Assembly (NCBI RefSeq): GCF_030283145.1
Contig: NZ_JASNWE010000001.1
Coordinates: 1,425,751 to 1,489,750 of the forward strand
Direction of reading: 5' to 3'
DNA from: Actinomadura xylanilytica
GTDB taxonomy: Bacteria; Actinomycetota; Actinomycetes; Streptosporangiales; Streptosporangiaceae
DNA length: 64,000 nucleotides
Part shown: positions 8,417 through 16,453 of the stretch, piece after piece
How positions within the stretch are numbered: position 1 is the first letter of the stretch
Layout of the letters: the number at the start of each line of letters is the position of its first letter
Notes under the pieces: generated by a model
The model's input: only the letters and a program-made list of their open reading frames with translations
Database searches by the model: none
Told to the model about the DNA's origin: nothing
Position numbers and translations under genes: made by a program

Positions 8417-9589
8417 TCAGCGGGGGGCGCGGGGCAGGCCGAGGCCGATCATCGCGATCAGCTCGCGCTGGATCTCGTTGACGCCGCCGCCGAAGGTCAG
8501 CACGACCGCGCCCTTGACCCCGTGGTCGAGCACCGAGATGAACTCGGCGGTGGCCGGGTCGCCCGGGTCGCCGTAGCGGGCCAGCGCGTCGCCGACGATC
8601 CGGCCGACGTCCTGCATCCGCTCCGACCCGTAGATCTTGGTGGCGGACGCGTCCGCCGCGCCCAGCCAGCCGAGGTCCTGGTTGGCCGCGACCTGCCAGT
8701 TGAGGAACTCGTTGACGCGCAGGTAGGCGTACACCTGCGCGACCGCGCGGCGCACCGCGGGCTCCTCGATCGGCGTCCTGCCGTCGCGGCCCCTGGCGGT
8801 ACGGGCCCAGCGCGCGAACCGGTCGTAGGTGTGCCCGATGTTGCCGGCCGGGCCGAGCGTGACCCGCTCGTGGTTGAGCTGGTTGACGATGAGGTCCCAG
8901 CCCTTGTTCTCCGCGCCGATGAGCATCCCGGCGGGCACCCGCACGTCCTGGTAGTACGTGGAGTTGGTGTGGTGCCTGCCGTCCATCGTGACGATCGGCG
9001 TCCAGGAGAACCCGGGGTCCTTGCAGTCCACGATGAGCATCGAGATGCCCTTGTGCTTCTTGGCGTCCGGGTCGGTGCGCGCGGCCAGCCACACGTAGTC
9101 GGAGTAGTGCGCGCCCGAGGTGAAGATCTTCTGCCCGTTGACGACGTAGTGGTCGCCGTCCTTCACCGCGGTGGTGCGCAGCGACGCCAGGTCGGTGCCG
9201 GCGCCCGGCTCGCTGTAGCCGATCGCGAAGTGGCACTCCCCCGCCAGGATCCTGGGCAGGAAGAACGACTTCTGCTCGTCGGTGCCGTACTGGAGGATCG
9301 TCGGCGCCACCGAGTTCAGCGTGATGATCGGGTACGGCACCTCGGCGCGCGCGATCTCGTTGGCGAAGATCTGCTGCTCCAGCGGGCCGTAGCCGCGTCC
9401 GCCGTACTCCTCCGGCCACGCGACGCCGAGCATCCCGTCGTGGCCGAGCCGCTTGCAGTGCTCCATGTAGGACGTGCCGAACGGGTCGTCGGCGATCCCC
9501 GCGCGCTGCTCCCGGTCCAGGCAGCCGGTGAAGTACTCGCGCAGCTCGGCGCGGACCTTCTTCTGCTCGTCGGTCAGATCGATGAACAT
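8417..9589 (-). CDS. chsE2: Steroid side-chain acyl-CoA dehydrogenase, ChsE2/FadE29-like subunit
   Basis: 390 residues, complete acyl-CoA dehydrogenase fold, close to the length of mycobacterial FadE29. Seen: GYSEPGAGTDLASLRT in the middle domain, YVVNGQKIFTSGAHYSDY, and a C-terminal GGVNEIQRELIA helix of FAD-linked dehydrogenases. In the known pathway ChsE1 and ChsE2 form a heterotetramer that desaturates the 3-carbon steroid side chain as its CoA ester. Its ATG directly follows the TGA of chsE1, so the subunits are translationally coupled. Assignment rests on sequence type plus conserved gene order. Confidence 0.85.
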   Translation of the reverse strand: MFIDLTDEQKKVRAELREYFTGCLDREQRAGIADDPFGTSYMEHCKRLGHDGMLGVAWPEEYGGRGYGPLEQQIFANEIARAEVPYPIITLNSVAPTILQYGTDEQKSFFLPRILAGECHFAIGYSEPGAGTDLASLRTTAVKDGDHYVVNGQKIFTSGAHYSDYVWLAARTDPDAKKHKGISMLIVDCKDPGFSWTPIVTMDGRHHTNSTYYQDVRVPAGMLIGAENKGWDLIVNQLNHERVTLGPAGNIGHTYDRFARWARTARGRDGRTPIEEPAVRRAVAQVYAYLRVNEFLNWQVAANQDLGWLGAADASATKIYGSERMQDVGRIVGDALARYGDPGDPATAEFISVLDHGVKGAVVLTFGGGVNEIQRELIAMIGLGLPRAPR

Positions 9590-10696
9590 TCAGGCCTCCT
9601 GTGCCACGAGGGCGCCGAGGGTGTCGAGCTGGTCTTCCGCGCCGCCGAGAAGGTGCCCGGAGTGCTTGGCCCAGGCGAAGTAGCGGTGCAGCGGGTAGGT
9701 GACGTCCAGGCCGATCCCGCCGTGCAGATGCTGGCAGGTGTACAGGGCCTTCACCACCGGATCGCAGGCGTTGTAGGAGGCGATGGCGAGGACCTCGTCG
9801 GTGTCCGGCGCGTCCTCGGCGAACCGCCAGGCGCCCGCCCACACGGCCACGTCCAGCGCGCGCTTGGCGATGTAGACGTCGCCGATCTGCATGGTCACGG
9901 CCTGGAACTGGGCCAGCGCCCGCTCGAACTGCTCGCGCGTCTTGACGTACTCGGTGGTGATCTTGAGGGCGCCCTCGATCACACCGGACGACAGCGCGAC
10001 CGCGCCGGACACCGCCGAGCGGCGCAACGTGTCCCAGGCGGCGCCGTCCGCGACGCCGCCGAGCAGCGCGTCCGTGCCGACCCGGACGCCGGTCAGCTCG
10101 ACCCGCGACAGCGGCTCGGTGGTCGCCGACGGGTGCGCGGTGACCGTCGCGGCGGCGGGCTCGACCAGGAACACCCCGACGCCCGCGCCGTCCACCCGCG
10201 CGGGGATCAGGATCCGGGCGGCCTCGGCCGCGTACGGCACGAAGGTCTTCACCCCGTCCAGGACGTACCCGTCGCCGTCCGGGCGGGCGGTCGCGGCGAC
10301 CAGGCCGGCCGGGCCGACCTCGCGGTAGGCACCGGTGAGGACGGTGTCGCCCTCGACCAGCGGCCCGAGCAGCGCCCGCTGCGCCGCCGTGCCGTGCCGC
10401 GCGATCGGCAGCGCGGCCAGCGCGAGCGAGGCGTAGGCCGGGACGGGCGCGACGTGCGCGCCGATCTCCCGCAGGATCACCGTCAGCTCGACCGGGCCGA
10501 GCCCGGCGCCGCCGACCTCCTCGGGCAGCACGACGCCCAGCAGCCCGGCCTGCGCCAGGGCCTTCCAGGTCACCGTGTCGTAGGTGATGCCGCTCTTCTC
10601 GAAACTCTCCAGCCGCTCCGGGGCCGCCTCGCGCGCGAGCAGCTCGGCGGCGAGCCCCCGCAGCGCTTGCCGGGTCTCATCGAGATTGAAATCCAC
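9590..10696 (-). CDS. chsE1: Steroid side-chain acyl-CoA dehydrogenase, ChsE1/FadE28-like subunit
   Basis: 368 residues, partner subunit to the adjacent chsE2 product. It has the acyl-CoA dehydrogenase fold but diverged middle-domain motifs, as expected for the FadE28 member of an alpha2beta2 complex. Seen: QAGLLGVVLPEEVGGAGLG near residue 50, VKTREQFERALAQFQAV, and HLHGGIGLDVTYPLHRYFAW near the C-terminus. It abuts fadD17-like upstream without a gap and chsE2 downstream (TGA immediately followed by ATG). Confidence 0.85.
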   Translation of the reverse strand: MDFNLDETRQALRGLAAELLAREAAPERLESFEKSGITYDTVTWKALAQAGLLGVVLPEEVGGAGLGPVELTVILREIGAHVAPVPAYASLALAALPIARHGTAAQRALLGPLVEGDTVLTGAYREVGPAGLVAATARPDGDGYVLDGVKTFVPYAAEAARILIPARVDGAGVGVFLVEPAAATVTAHPSATTEPLSRVELTGVRVGTDALLGGVADGAAWDTLRRSAVSGAVALSSGVIEGALKITTEYVKTREQFERALAQFQAVTMQIGDVYIAKRALDVAVWAGAWRFAEDAPDTDEVLAIASYNACDPVVKALYTCQHLHGGIGLDVTYPLHRYFAWAKHSGHLLGGAEDQLDTLGALVAQEA

Positions 10697-12391
10697 TCAT
10701 CCGCTCCCTTCCAGGAGGTGCAGTCGGCCGCGCCGTTCGAACTCGGTCCGGAGCCGGGCCACGTCTTCGAGGGTCATCCGCCGGTAGGCCAGGTCCCTGC
10801 CGGGCCGCCACCACACCGGGTCGCCGGTGCGCCAGCCGTCCCGGGCCAGCCGGCGCTTGAGGATCTTGTTGGACGCGGTCGCGGGCAGCTCCGCCGCCAC
10901 CCGCACGTACCGGGGCGGCCACTTCGGGCCCAGGTCGGCCCGGCCGCGCAGGTAGGCGCCGAACGCCTCGGGGTCGAACCCGTCGGCGGCCAGCGCCAGC
11001 ATCACCTGGTCGCCGGACGCCGCGTCCGGCACGCCGTAGACGGCGAGCTGCCGCACGCCCGGGAACTCAGCGAGGACCCGTTCCACCTGGGCGGCGCCGA
11101 AGTTCTCGCCGTCCACCCTGAGCCGCTCGGCGGTGCGGCCCGCGAAGAACACGAACCCGCCGGGGTCGGCGTAGGCGTGGTCGCCGCTCCAGAACATGCC
11201 GTCGCGCAGCCGCTCGGGCGCCGGGTCGTTGTAGTAGCCGTCGAACAGCCCGTGGCCGCCGGCGGCGACCAGCTCGCCGATGGCCTCCGCGCCGTTGGCC
11301 AGCCGCCCGGCCTCGTCGAAGCGCGCGGGCGGGCACTCGGCGCCGGTCTCCGGGTCGAGGATCCGCACCCCGTCCGCGAGCCGGCCGAGGGCGCCCGGCG
11401 GGCCGGACGGGTCGGGGGTCAGCGAGATCGCGGTCTCGGACGAGCCGTACGCGTCGATCACGAAGCAGCCGAAGCGCTCCTGGAAGGACCGCTGCTCCAG
11501 CGGGGCGGCCTCGTTCCCGAACGCGAACTTGAGCGGGTTGTCGGCGTCGCCGTCCGCGCGCGGCGTCGCGAGCACGTACGACAGCGCCTTGCCGACGTAG
11601 TGCAGGTAGGTGCAGCCGTGCGCGCGCACGTCGGGCAGCAGCCCGGACGCGGAGAACCGCTCGCGGAGCACCAGCTCGGCGCCGGCGGCGAGCGCGGGCG
11701 CGAACGCCGCCATGATCGCGCCGGAGTGGAACAGCGGCATCGGGCAGTAGACGACGTCGGTCGGGCCGAGCATCTTGCCGGCGAGGTTCTCGCCCGGCAC
11801 CGTGACCTTGCGGTGCGTGACGCGGACGGCGCGCGGGTTCCCGGACGTGCCCGAGGTGAAGATCAGCATGAGCAGCGTCGCGGGCGTGATCGCCGCGGTG
11901 CCGGGCGGCGCGGCGCCCGCGTGCGGGGCCAGCGCGGACTGGTAGGCGTCGCCCTCGATGTCGAGCACCGCGTCCGCCACCGGGGCGTCCGCCGGCATCG
12001 CGTCCGCAAGGCGGGCGGCCTGCTCGGCGTACCGGGACTGGGTGAGGATCAGGTCGCAGTCGGCGCGCTCGGCGTCCCCGGCCAGCTCGGCGGCGCTGCG
12101 GGTCGGGTTGAGCGCGACGACGACCGCGCCGGAGAGCGCCGCCCCGCCGAGCAGGAACACCAGCTCGGGCACGTTGTCGAGCAGGACGCCCACGTGCAGC
12201 CGGCGGTCGCGCCCGCCTCCGCCGTCCGCCCCGCGGGCGTTCATCCAGGCGGCGCGGACGGCGCATTCGCCGACCACCTCGCGCCAGGTCCAGGCCCGGC
12301 CGCCACCGGCGCGGCGCAGGCCCGGACGGTCGTCGGAGGCCCGTGCCTCCAGCAGCGCTGCCACGGTCACCCGCGTCCACCTCCCGCCCAT
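10697..12391 (-). CDS. fadD17: FadD17-like acyl-CoA ligase for steroid side-chain acids
   Basis: 564 residues, ANL superfamily. Seen: P-loop IFTSGTSGNPRAV, YGSSETAISLT, the GYYNDPAPERLRDGMFWSGD hinge region and the C-terminal KILKRRL with its adenylation lysine. In Mycobacterium FadD17 activates short steroid side-chain acids; position at the head of chsE1-chsE2-chsH-ltp2 supports that role. The ATG at 12391 lacks a good ribosome site, whereas a GTG at 12370 has GGGAGG about 8 bases upstream and may be the true start (557 residues). A KstR-like box lies about 20 bases upstream of the ATG. Confidence 0.82.
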   Translation of the reverse strand: MGGRWTRVTVAALLEARASDDRPGLRRAGGGRAWTWREVVGECAVRAAWMNARGADGGGGRDRRLHVGVLLDNVPELVFLLGGAALSGAVVVALNPTRSAAELAGDAERADCDLILTQSRYAEQAARLADAMPADAPVADAVLDIEGDAYQSALAPHAGAAPPGTAAITPATLLMLIFTSGTSGNPRAVRVTHRKVTVPGENLAGKMLGPTDVVYCPMPLFHSGAIMAAFAPALAAGAELVLRERFSASGLLPDVRAHGCTYLHYVGKALSYVLATPRADGDADNPLKFAFGNEAAPLEQRSFQERFGCFVIDAYGSSETAISLTPDPSGPPGALGRLADGVRILDPETGAECPPARFDEAGRLANGAEAIGELVAAGGHGLFDGYYNDPAPERLRDGMFWSGDHAYADPGGFVFFAGRTAERLRVDGENFGAAQVERVLAEFPGVRQLAVYGVPDAASGDQVMLALAADGFDPEAFGAYLRGRADLGPKWPPRYVRVAAELPATASNKILKRRLARDGWRTGDPVWWRPGRDLAYRRMTLEDVARLRTEFERRGRLHLLEGSG

Positions 12392-12411
12392 CGACCCTAC
12401 GGCGGCAAAAC

Positions 12412-12425
12412 TAGAACAGATTCTA
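12412..12425. promoter_or_regulatory. KstR-like box upstream of fadD17 operon
   Basis: TAGAACAGATTCTA, one mismatch to the KstR consensus, embedded in a perfect 6-base-arm palindrome at 12411-12426. Its position just ahead of fadD17 would let KstR block the side-chain operon. Confidence 0.7.
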
Positions 12426-12606
12426 GTCGGTGTCCAGGGGTGTGATCGCGATCGATCGACGACCCTTTCACCGCGCCCACCACAGGGGGGCAGCTCCAGC
12501 GGGCCGCGTGGCGCGGGATCGGGGCGGGCCGATAAGATAACGCGTTCTCAATTTCGTGGGGCGCACCGGGGCCGAGCCCGCTCGCCGGACCGTCCGAACC
12601 CCCAAC

Positions 12607-12620
12607 TAGAACTGATTCTA
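12607..12620. promoter_or_regulatory. KstR-like box in the fadD17/kstR intergenic region
   Basis: TAGAACTGATTCTA carries the same one-base deviation (ATT in the right half) as the fadD17 box, which suggests a local binding-site variant rather than chance. Confidence 0.6.
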
Positions 12621-12819
12621 CTTACGTCGCCACGACCCGGCCCGATGCCCGTCTCGCCCGCCTTTGCCATGAAAGTGGGGGCTTATCGGTCCCGGCGGCG
12701 CCGTCCCGCCGGCGCCGTCAGGCCGCGATCGTGGATAACACGTTCTTGTCGGGCTGTACCCTAGGGCGCGAGGGGGACAGGCCACGGGCGATGCGCCCGG
12801 CCAGGGAGGGGTGACGACC

Positions 12820-13434
12820 GTGACCGCAGAGCCGACGGCGGCCGAGGACAAGGCCGCCGCGCCGCAGGGCGTACGGTCCCGCAGCCAGCACCAGCGGCGC
12901 AAGCGGATCGTCCAGGCCGCGGCGGCGCTCGCCTCGCGCGGCGGCGTCGAGGCCATGCAGATGCGCACCGTCGCCGAGCGGGCCGGGGTGGCGCTCGGCA
13001 CCCTCTACCGCTACTTCCCGTCCAAGATGGACCTGGTCGTCGCGGTGGTCAGCGAGGAGCTCGACCTGCTGGAAGGCAGCATCGAGCGCCGCCCGCCGCG
13101 CACCGACGCCCCGCCGCAGCGCGCGGTGGACGTGCTGATGCGCGCCACCCGCGGGCTGATGCGCGAGCCCGAACTGGCCGAGGCGCTGATCCGCTCGCTG
13201 CTGCTGTCGGACGTCAAGACCGACTTCGGCGACCGGATGACCGGGCTGCTGCTGCGCGCTGCCGTCGGCCCCGAGGTCCCGGTCGGCGACGACGACCCGC
13301 GCCGGGTGGTGGCCAAGGCGCTGTCCAGCGTCTGGACGATGGAGATGATCGAGATGCTGCGCGGGCACGCCACCGCCGAGCAGATCCAGGTCCGGCTGGA
13401 GATCGCCGCCGCCCGCCTGCTCACCGACTTCTAG
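12820..13434 (+). CDS. kstR: KstR, TetR-family repressor of cholesterol catabolism
   Basis: 204 residues from GTG 12820, which has GGGAGGG at a sensible 9-base spacing; a GTG at 12811 in the same frame directly abuts that site and is less likely. The helix-turn-helix (TVAERAGVALGTLYRYFPSK) and lead-in QRRKRIVQAAAALASRGG match the KstR branch closely. The ligand domain shares the KstR pattern (RGLMREPELAEALIRS). In actinobacteria KstR represses upper steroid-degradation genes and is released by steroid CoA esters. Its location opposite the ltp2 operon, and many matching boxes in this window, support the assignment. Confidence 0.88.
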   Translation: MTAEPTAAEDKAAAPQGVRSRSQHQRRKRIVQAAAALASRGGVEAMQMRTVAERAGVALGTLYRYFPSKMDLVVAVVSEELDLLEGSIERRPPRTDAPPQRAVDVLMRATRGLMREPELAEALIRSLLLSDVKTDFGDRMTGLLLRAAVGPEVPVGDDDPRRVVAKALSSVWTMEMIEMLRGHATAEQIQVRLEIAAARLLTDF

Positions 13435-13437
13435 GCT

Positions 13438-13484
13438 GTGTTCCAAGCCCGGCCCGGCCTCCTCGCCCGACGGCTCGGACACCG
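13438..13484. repeat. Imperfect 47-bp repeat, copy A
   Basis: Begins GTGTTCCAAGCCCGGCCCGG, three bases after the kstR stop codon. It matches copy B at 13883-13930 at 44 of 47 positions plus a one-base insertion. Noncoding. A short relative of its left end (GTGTTCTAAGC) follows the TetR gene near 5838. Confidence 0.7.
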
Positions 13485-13591
13485 GCCGCGTCCGGGCGCC
13501 TCCCGTGCGGTGGCCGGGGATCCGCCCGTGCGCCGGGCACGGCCGCACTACATTTGGTCCCGACCAGAGCGCGGACGTAGAAGGGGTGCCA

Positions 13592-13822
13592 GTGACCGAG
13601 CAGGAGCCGATCCTCAGCGACGGCGTCATCATCGAGTTCGTCGACGGCAAGGACGTCCCCGTCCAGCACAAGGACTTCGGTGAGCGTGCCGTCGTGATGC
13701 GCGACGCCAAGAACCCTGAGGGCCCCATCCTCTATTTCACCGAGGCCGAGTGGGACGCCTTCATCGCGGGCGTCAAGGACGGCGAGTTCGACGACCTCCT
13801 CGAGGAGGAGCCCGCCGAGTAG
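13592..13822 (+). CDS. DUF397-family small protein
   Basis: 76 residues from GTG 13592. The C-terminal half (VMRDAKNPEGPILYFTEAEW, then DAFIAGVKDGEF) is the DUF397 signature, and the tail is acidic (DDLLEEEPAE). DUF397 proteins are actinobacterial small proteins usually next to an XRE-type regulator and proposed to work with it; none is adjacent here, so this is an orphan copy. The ribosome site (AAGGGG) is weak. A strong hairpin follows. Flanked by the two ~47-bp repeats. Confidence 0.75.
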   Translation: MTEQEPILSDGVIIEFVDGKDVPVQHKDFGERAVVMRDAKNPEGPILYFTEAEWDAFIAGVKDGEFDDLLEEEPAE

Positions 13823-13838
13823 GTCCGGCCGGGCCGGC

Positions 13839-13867
13839 GGCCCCGCGGCCGTCTCGGCCGCGGGGCC
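13839..13867 (+). terminator. Terminator hairpin after the DUF397 gene
   Basis: Perfect 13-base stem GGCCCCGCGGCCG / CGGCCGCGGGGCC with a TCT loop, 16 bases after the stop. No U-tract, as is common in actinomycetes. Confidence 0.75.
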
Positions 13868-13882
13868 TCGCGTCGTCCGGCC

Positions 13883-14046
13883 GTGTTCCCAAGCCCGGCC
13901 CGGCGTCCTCGCCTGGCGGCTCGGACACCGACCTGGCTTGGGCGAACGCGACATCGCTTCGCGATCTGACCGGTGAGGCTCGCCTCCGGCATCGCCCCAC
14001 CGGCCAGATAACGCGCTCACGCGACGCCCGAGGCACTTTGAAACAC
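13883..14046. repeat. Repeat copy B within a hairpin-forming, MITE-like element
   Basis: 13883-13930 is copy B of the ~47-bp repeat. It continues into a long imperfect stem-loop: 13964-13979 pairs with 13994-14009 (14 of 16 positions), loop 14 bases. The ends GTGTTCCCAAG (13883) and CTTTGAAACAC (14036-14046) are imperfect inverses of each other. No reading frame. It could be a small nonautonomous element remnant or a structured 3' element; there is no target duplication that I can identify. Confidence 0.45.
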
Positions 14047-14049
14047 GCT

Positions 14050-15090
14050 CTAGACCACGGCCCGGTTCAGTGCCGTCCAGCGGGCGTTGAGGGCTCGTTC
14101 GCCGTCCCGGGCGAGGTCGCCGAAAAGGCGCAGGCGGGCGAGGCCGCCGTCCGGGTGCAGGTCGACGCGGACGTGGGTGACCTCGCGCGCGGTGGTGAGG
14201 CGGAAGCGGTGCCGGGTGTCGGGCTGGAGGCGGGTGCGCTCCAGCAGCGGCGCCCACCCGCCCGGATCGTCGGGCTCGGTGGTGCGGGCGTCGAGGCCGG
14301 ACAGCTCGACCCCGGCGGGCGCGTTGAACTTCAGGTTGGAGGTATCGACCTCGGCGAGCCGGACCACGCCGGGCGCGGCCAGCCGGACCACCGCCCACTC
14401 GTTGCCGGGCTCGCGGCGGCGCGCGGTCTCCCACCCCTCGGACTGGTCCCGGGCCAGGCCGGGGAACAGCATGTTGTCGGGCGCCGAGTAGAACATGTTC
14501 GAGCACTCGGTGACGCGGGCGCCGTTCTCCAGCGCGGCCAGGTCGACGGTGAGGCCGGTGAGCAGGCGCGGGTCGGGCACCACGTCCCCGTGCACGCGGA
14601 GCCGGGCGACGCCGCCGTCCGGCAGCACGTTCAGCCGGACGTGGGTGAAGCGGCGCCCGGACGCGAGGTCGAAGGCGTGCGGGGCGTCCCCCTTGAGCGG
14701 GCTCGGCGGAACGATCTCCGTCCAGCCGGCGCCGCCCAGCTCGGCGGGCGAGGGGTGGCCGTCCACGGCGCAGGCGTCGACGGAGACGTGCGGCGGGAAG
14801 TTGCCCTTGAACCAGGACGTGTCGACGACCACGCAGCGGATCACGCCGGGCAGGCCGAGCCGGACGATGGCCCAGTCGTGCCCGAGGTCCCCGTTCTCGT
14901 CGGGACGGCGCCGCGCCGTCTCCCAGCCGTCGTACTCCTGGCCCCTCGGCCCGAACGTCCCGGGGCGGAACTCCGGTTCCCACGGGTTGATGAGGTTCTC
15001 CTTCTCCTCGAACGACTCGTCGCTGGCGGCGACGACCGAGCCGCCGAGGGTGCGGACGGCCAGGTCCGGCAGGGAGGTGAATGGGCTCAC
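14050..15090 (-). CDS. alc: Allantoicase
   Basis: 346 residues with the duplicated allantoicase domain: the pattern YDGWETARRR / EGWETARRR and VVVDTSWFKGNFPP / AEVDTSNLKFNAPA occurs once in each half. Hydrolyses allantoate to ureidoglycolate and urea. Last gene of the purine-degradation operon, 22 bases after allantoinase. The stop lies against the MITE-like element. Confidence 0.93.
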   Translation of the reverse strand: MSPFTSLPDLAVRTLGGSVVAASDESFEEKENLINPWEPEFRPGTFGPRGQEYDGWETARRRPDENGDLGHDWAIVRLGLPGVIRCVVVDTSWFKGNFPPHVSVDACAVDGHPSPAELGGAGWTEIVPPSPLKGDAPHAFDLASGRRFTHVRLNVLPDGGVARLRVHGDVVPDPRLLTGLTVDLAALENGARVTECSNMFYSAPDNMLFPGLARDQSEGWETARRREPGNEWAVVRLAAPGVVRLAEVDTSNLKFNAPAGVELSGLDARTTEPDDPGGWAPLLERTRLQPDTRHRFRLTTAREVTHVRVDLHPDGGLARLRLFGDLARDGERALNARWTALNRAVV

Positions 15091-15112
15091 GGGTACGGGC
15101 TCTCCATTTCGT

Positions 15113-16453
15113 TCAGCGGCGGAGCGGCGAGCCGGACGGGGTGCCGTCCGCGATCTCGCCGCGCAGCCAGGTCGTGCGGACGGCGCCGGTCAGGGCGCGG
15201 CCCGCGTACGGGGTGACGGGGTGGCGGTGGTGGAGCGCGGCCGGGTCCACGGCGAAGGTCTCGTCGGCGGCGAACGCGACCAGGTCGGCGTCGTTCCCCA
15301 CGGCGATGCGGCCCTTGCCCTGGAGGCCGGCGAGCGCGGCCGGGCCCTCGGCCATCCAGCGGGCGACGTCCGCGAGGCCGTGGCCGCGCGCCCGCGCGGC
15401 GGTCCAGACGGCGGGCAGGCCGAGCTGGAGGGAGGAGACGCCGCCCCACGCGGTGGCGAAGTCGCCGCGCTTCAGCTCGGGCGTGCAGGGCGAGTGGTCG
15501 GTGACGACGCAGGAGATGACGCCGCCGGCGAGGCCGCGCCACAGCTCTTCGCGGTTGGCCGCGTCCCGGATGGGCGGGCAGCATTTGTAGGCGGTCGCCG
15601 GAGCGGGGGCCGTCGCGACGTCGCCGGCGGACAGCGTCAGGTAGTGCGGGCACGTCTCGGCGGTGACGGGGACGCCCCGGGAGCGCGCCTCGGCGAGCGG
15701 TTCCAGGCAGTCGGCGGCGGACAGGTGCAGGATGTGCGCCCGCACACCGGTCTCCTCGGCCAGCGCGACGACCCGTTCGACCGCGCGCCGCTCGGCGCTC
15801 GGCGGGCGGGAGCGCAGGAACGCGGGGTAGCCGCCGTCGCCGGGCGCGGTGAGTTCGGCGGGGTCCTCGGCGTGCACGATGACCAGGCCGCCGAACGCGG
15901 CGATCTCGCGGAACGCCGCGCGCATCCCGTCCGGCGGCAGCGGCGGGAACTCGGGGACGCCGGAGTCGGAGGTGAAGCACTTGAAGCCGAAGACGCCGGC
16001 CTCGTGCAGGGCGCGCAGCTCGGCGGTGTTGCCGGGGACGGCGCCGCCCCAGAAGCCGACGTCCACGTGGCAGCGGCCGAGCGCGGCGGCGCGCTTGACC
16101 GCGAGGGCGGACGGGGTGGTGGTCGGCGGCAGCGAGTTGAGCGGCATGTCGATCAGGGTGGTCACGCCCCCGGCGGCGGCGGCGCGGGTCGCGGTGGCGA
16201 AGCCCTCCCACTCGGTGCGGCCCGGCTCGTTGACATGGACGTGGGTGTCGACGAGGCCGGGGAGCAGCGCGACGTCGCCGAGGTCGACCTCGGCGGCGGC
16301 GGCGAGCCGGGCGCCGGGGTCATGGTGGACGGCGGCGATCCGGCCGTCCCGCACGGCGACGGCCGCCGGGCGCTCCCCGTCCGGCAGCACCGCCCGCCGG
16401 GACCGGACCACCAGGTCGTAGCGGTCCGGCGCCGCATCGTCGTGGCCGCTCAC
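15113..16453 (-). CDS. allB: Allantoinase
   Basis: 446 residues, cyclic amidohydrolase opening allantoin to allantoate. Metal ligands visible in family order: [17 protein letters not shown], the carbamylated lysine in [22 protein letters not shown] and the late DHSP. GTG 16453 overlaps the stop of the xanthine dehydrogenase large subunit by 4 bases (GTGA), so translation is coupled. Length and motifs normal. Confidence 0.93.
   Translation of the reverse strand: MSGHDDAAPDRYDLVVRSRRAVLPDGERPAAVAVRDGRIAAVHHDPGARLAAAAEVDLGDVALLPGLVDTHVHVNEPGRTEWEGFATATRAAAAGGVTTLIDMPLNSLPPTTTPSALAVKRAAALGRCHVDVGFWGGAVPGNTAELRALHEAGVFGFKCFTSDSGVPEFPPLPPDGMRAAFREIAAFGGLVIVHAEDPAELTAPGDGGYPAFLRSRPPSAERRAVERVVALAEETGVRAHILHLSAADCLEPLAEARSRGVPVTAETCPHYLTLSAGDVATAPAPATAYKCCPPIRDAANREELWRGLAGGVISCVVTDHSPCTPELKRGDFATAWGGVSSLQLGLPAVWTAARARGHGLADVARWMAEGPAALAGLQGKGRIAVGNDADLVAFAADETFAVDPAALHHRHPVTPYAGRALTGAVRTTWLRGEIADGTPSGSPLRR

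Larger units (their letters stand above)
12392..12819. promoter_or_regulatory. Divergent fadD17/kstR control region with several KstR-like sites
   Basis: About 430 bases without a gene. KstR is known to bind T-nn-AAC-nn-GTT-nn-A. Candidates: TAGAACAGATTCTA at 12412-12425 and TAGAACTGATTCTA at 12607-12620 (each one mismatch, ATT for GTT), GATAACGCGTTCTC at 12536-12549 and GATAACACGTTCTT at 12734-12747 (perfect AAC-nn-GTT core, different ends). The last lies in the likely kstR promoter, consistent with autoregulation. The first forms the palindrome CTAGAA-caga-TTCTAG. Confidence 0.7.

Noticed and set aside
8522..12445. Long plus-strand open frame opposite chsE2, chsE1 and fadD17
   Set aside because: Same shadow-coding signature; no domain motifs, whereas the minus-strand genes are well conserved.
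14039..14052. TGAAACACGCTCTA as a KstR box
   Set aside because: One mismatch and located at the 3' end of allantoicase inside the repeat element, not in a promoter.
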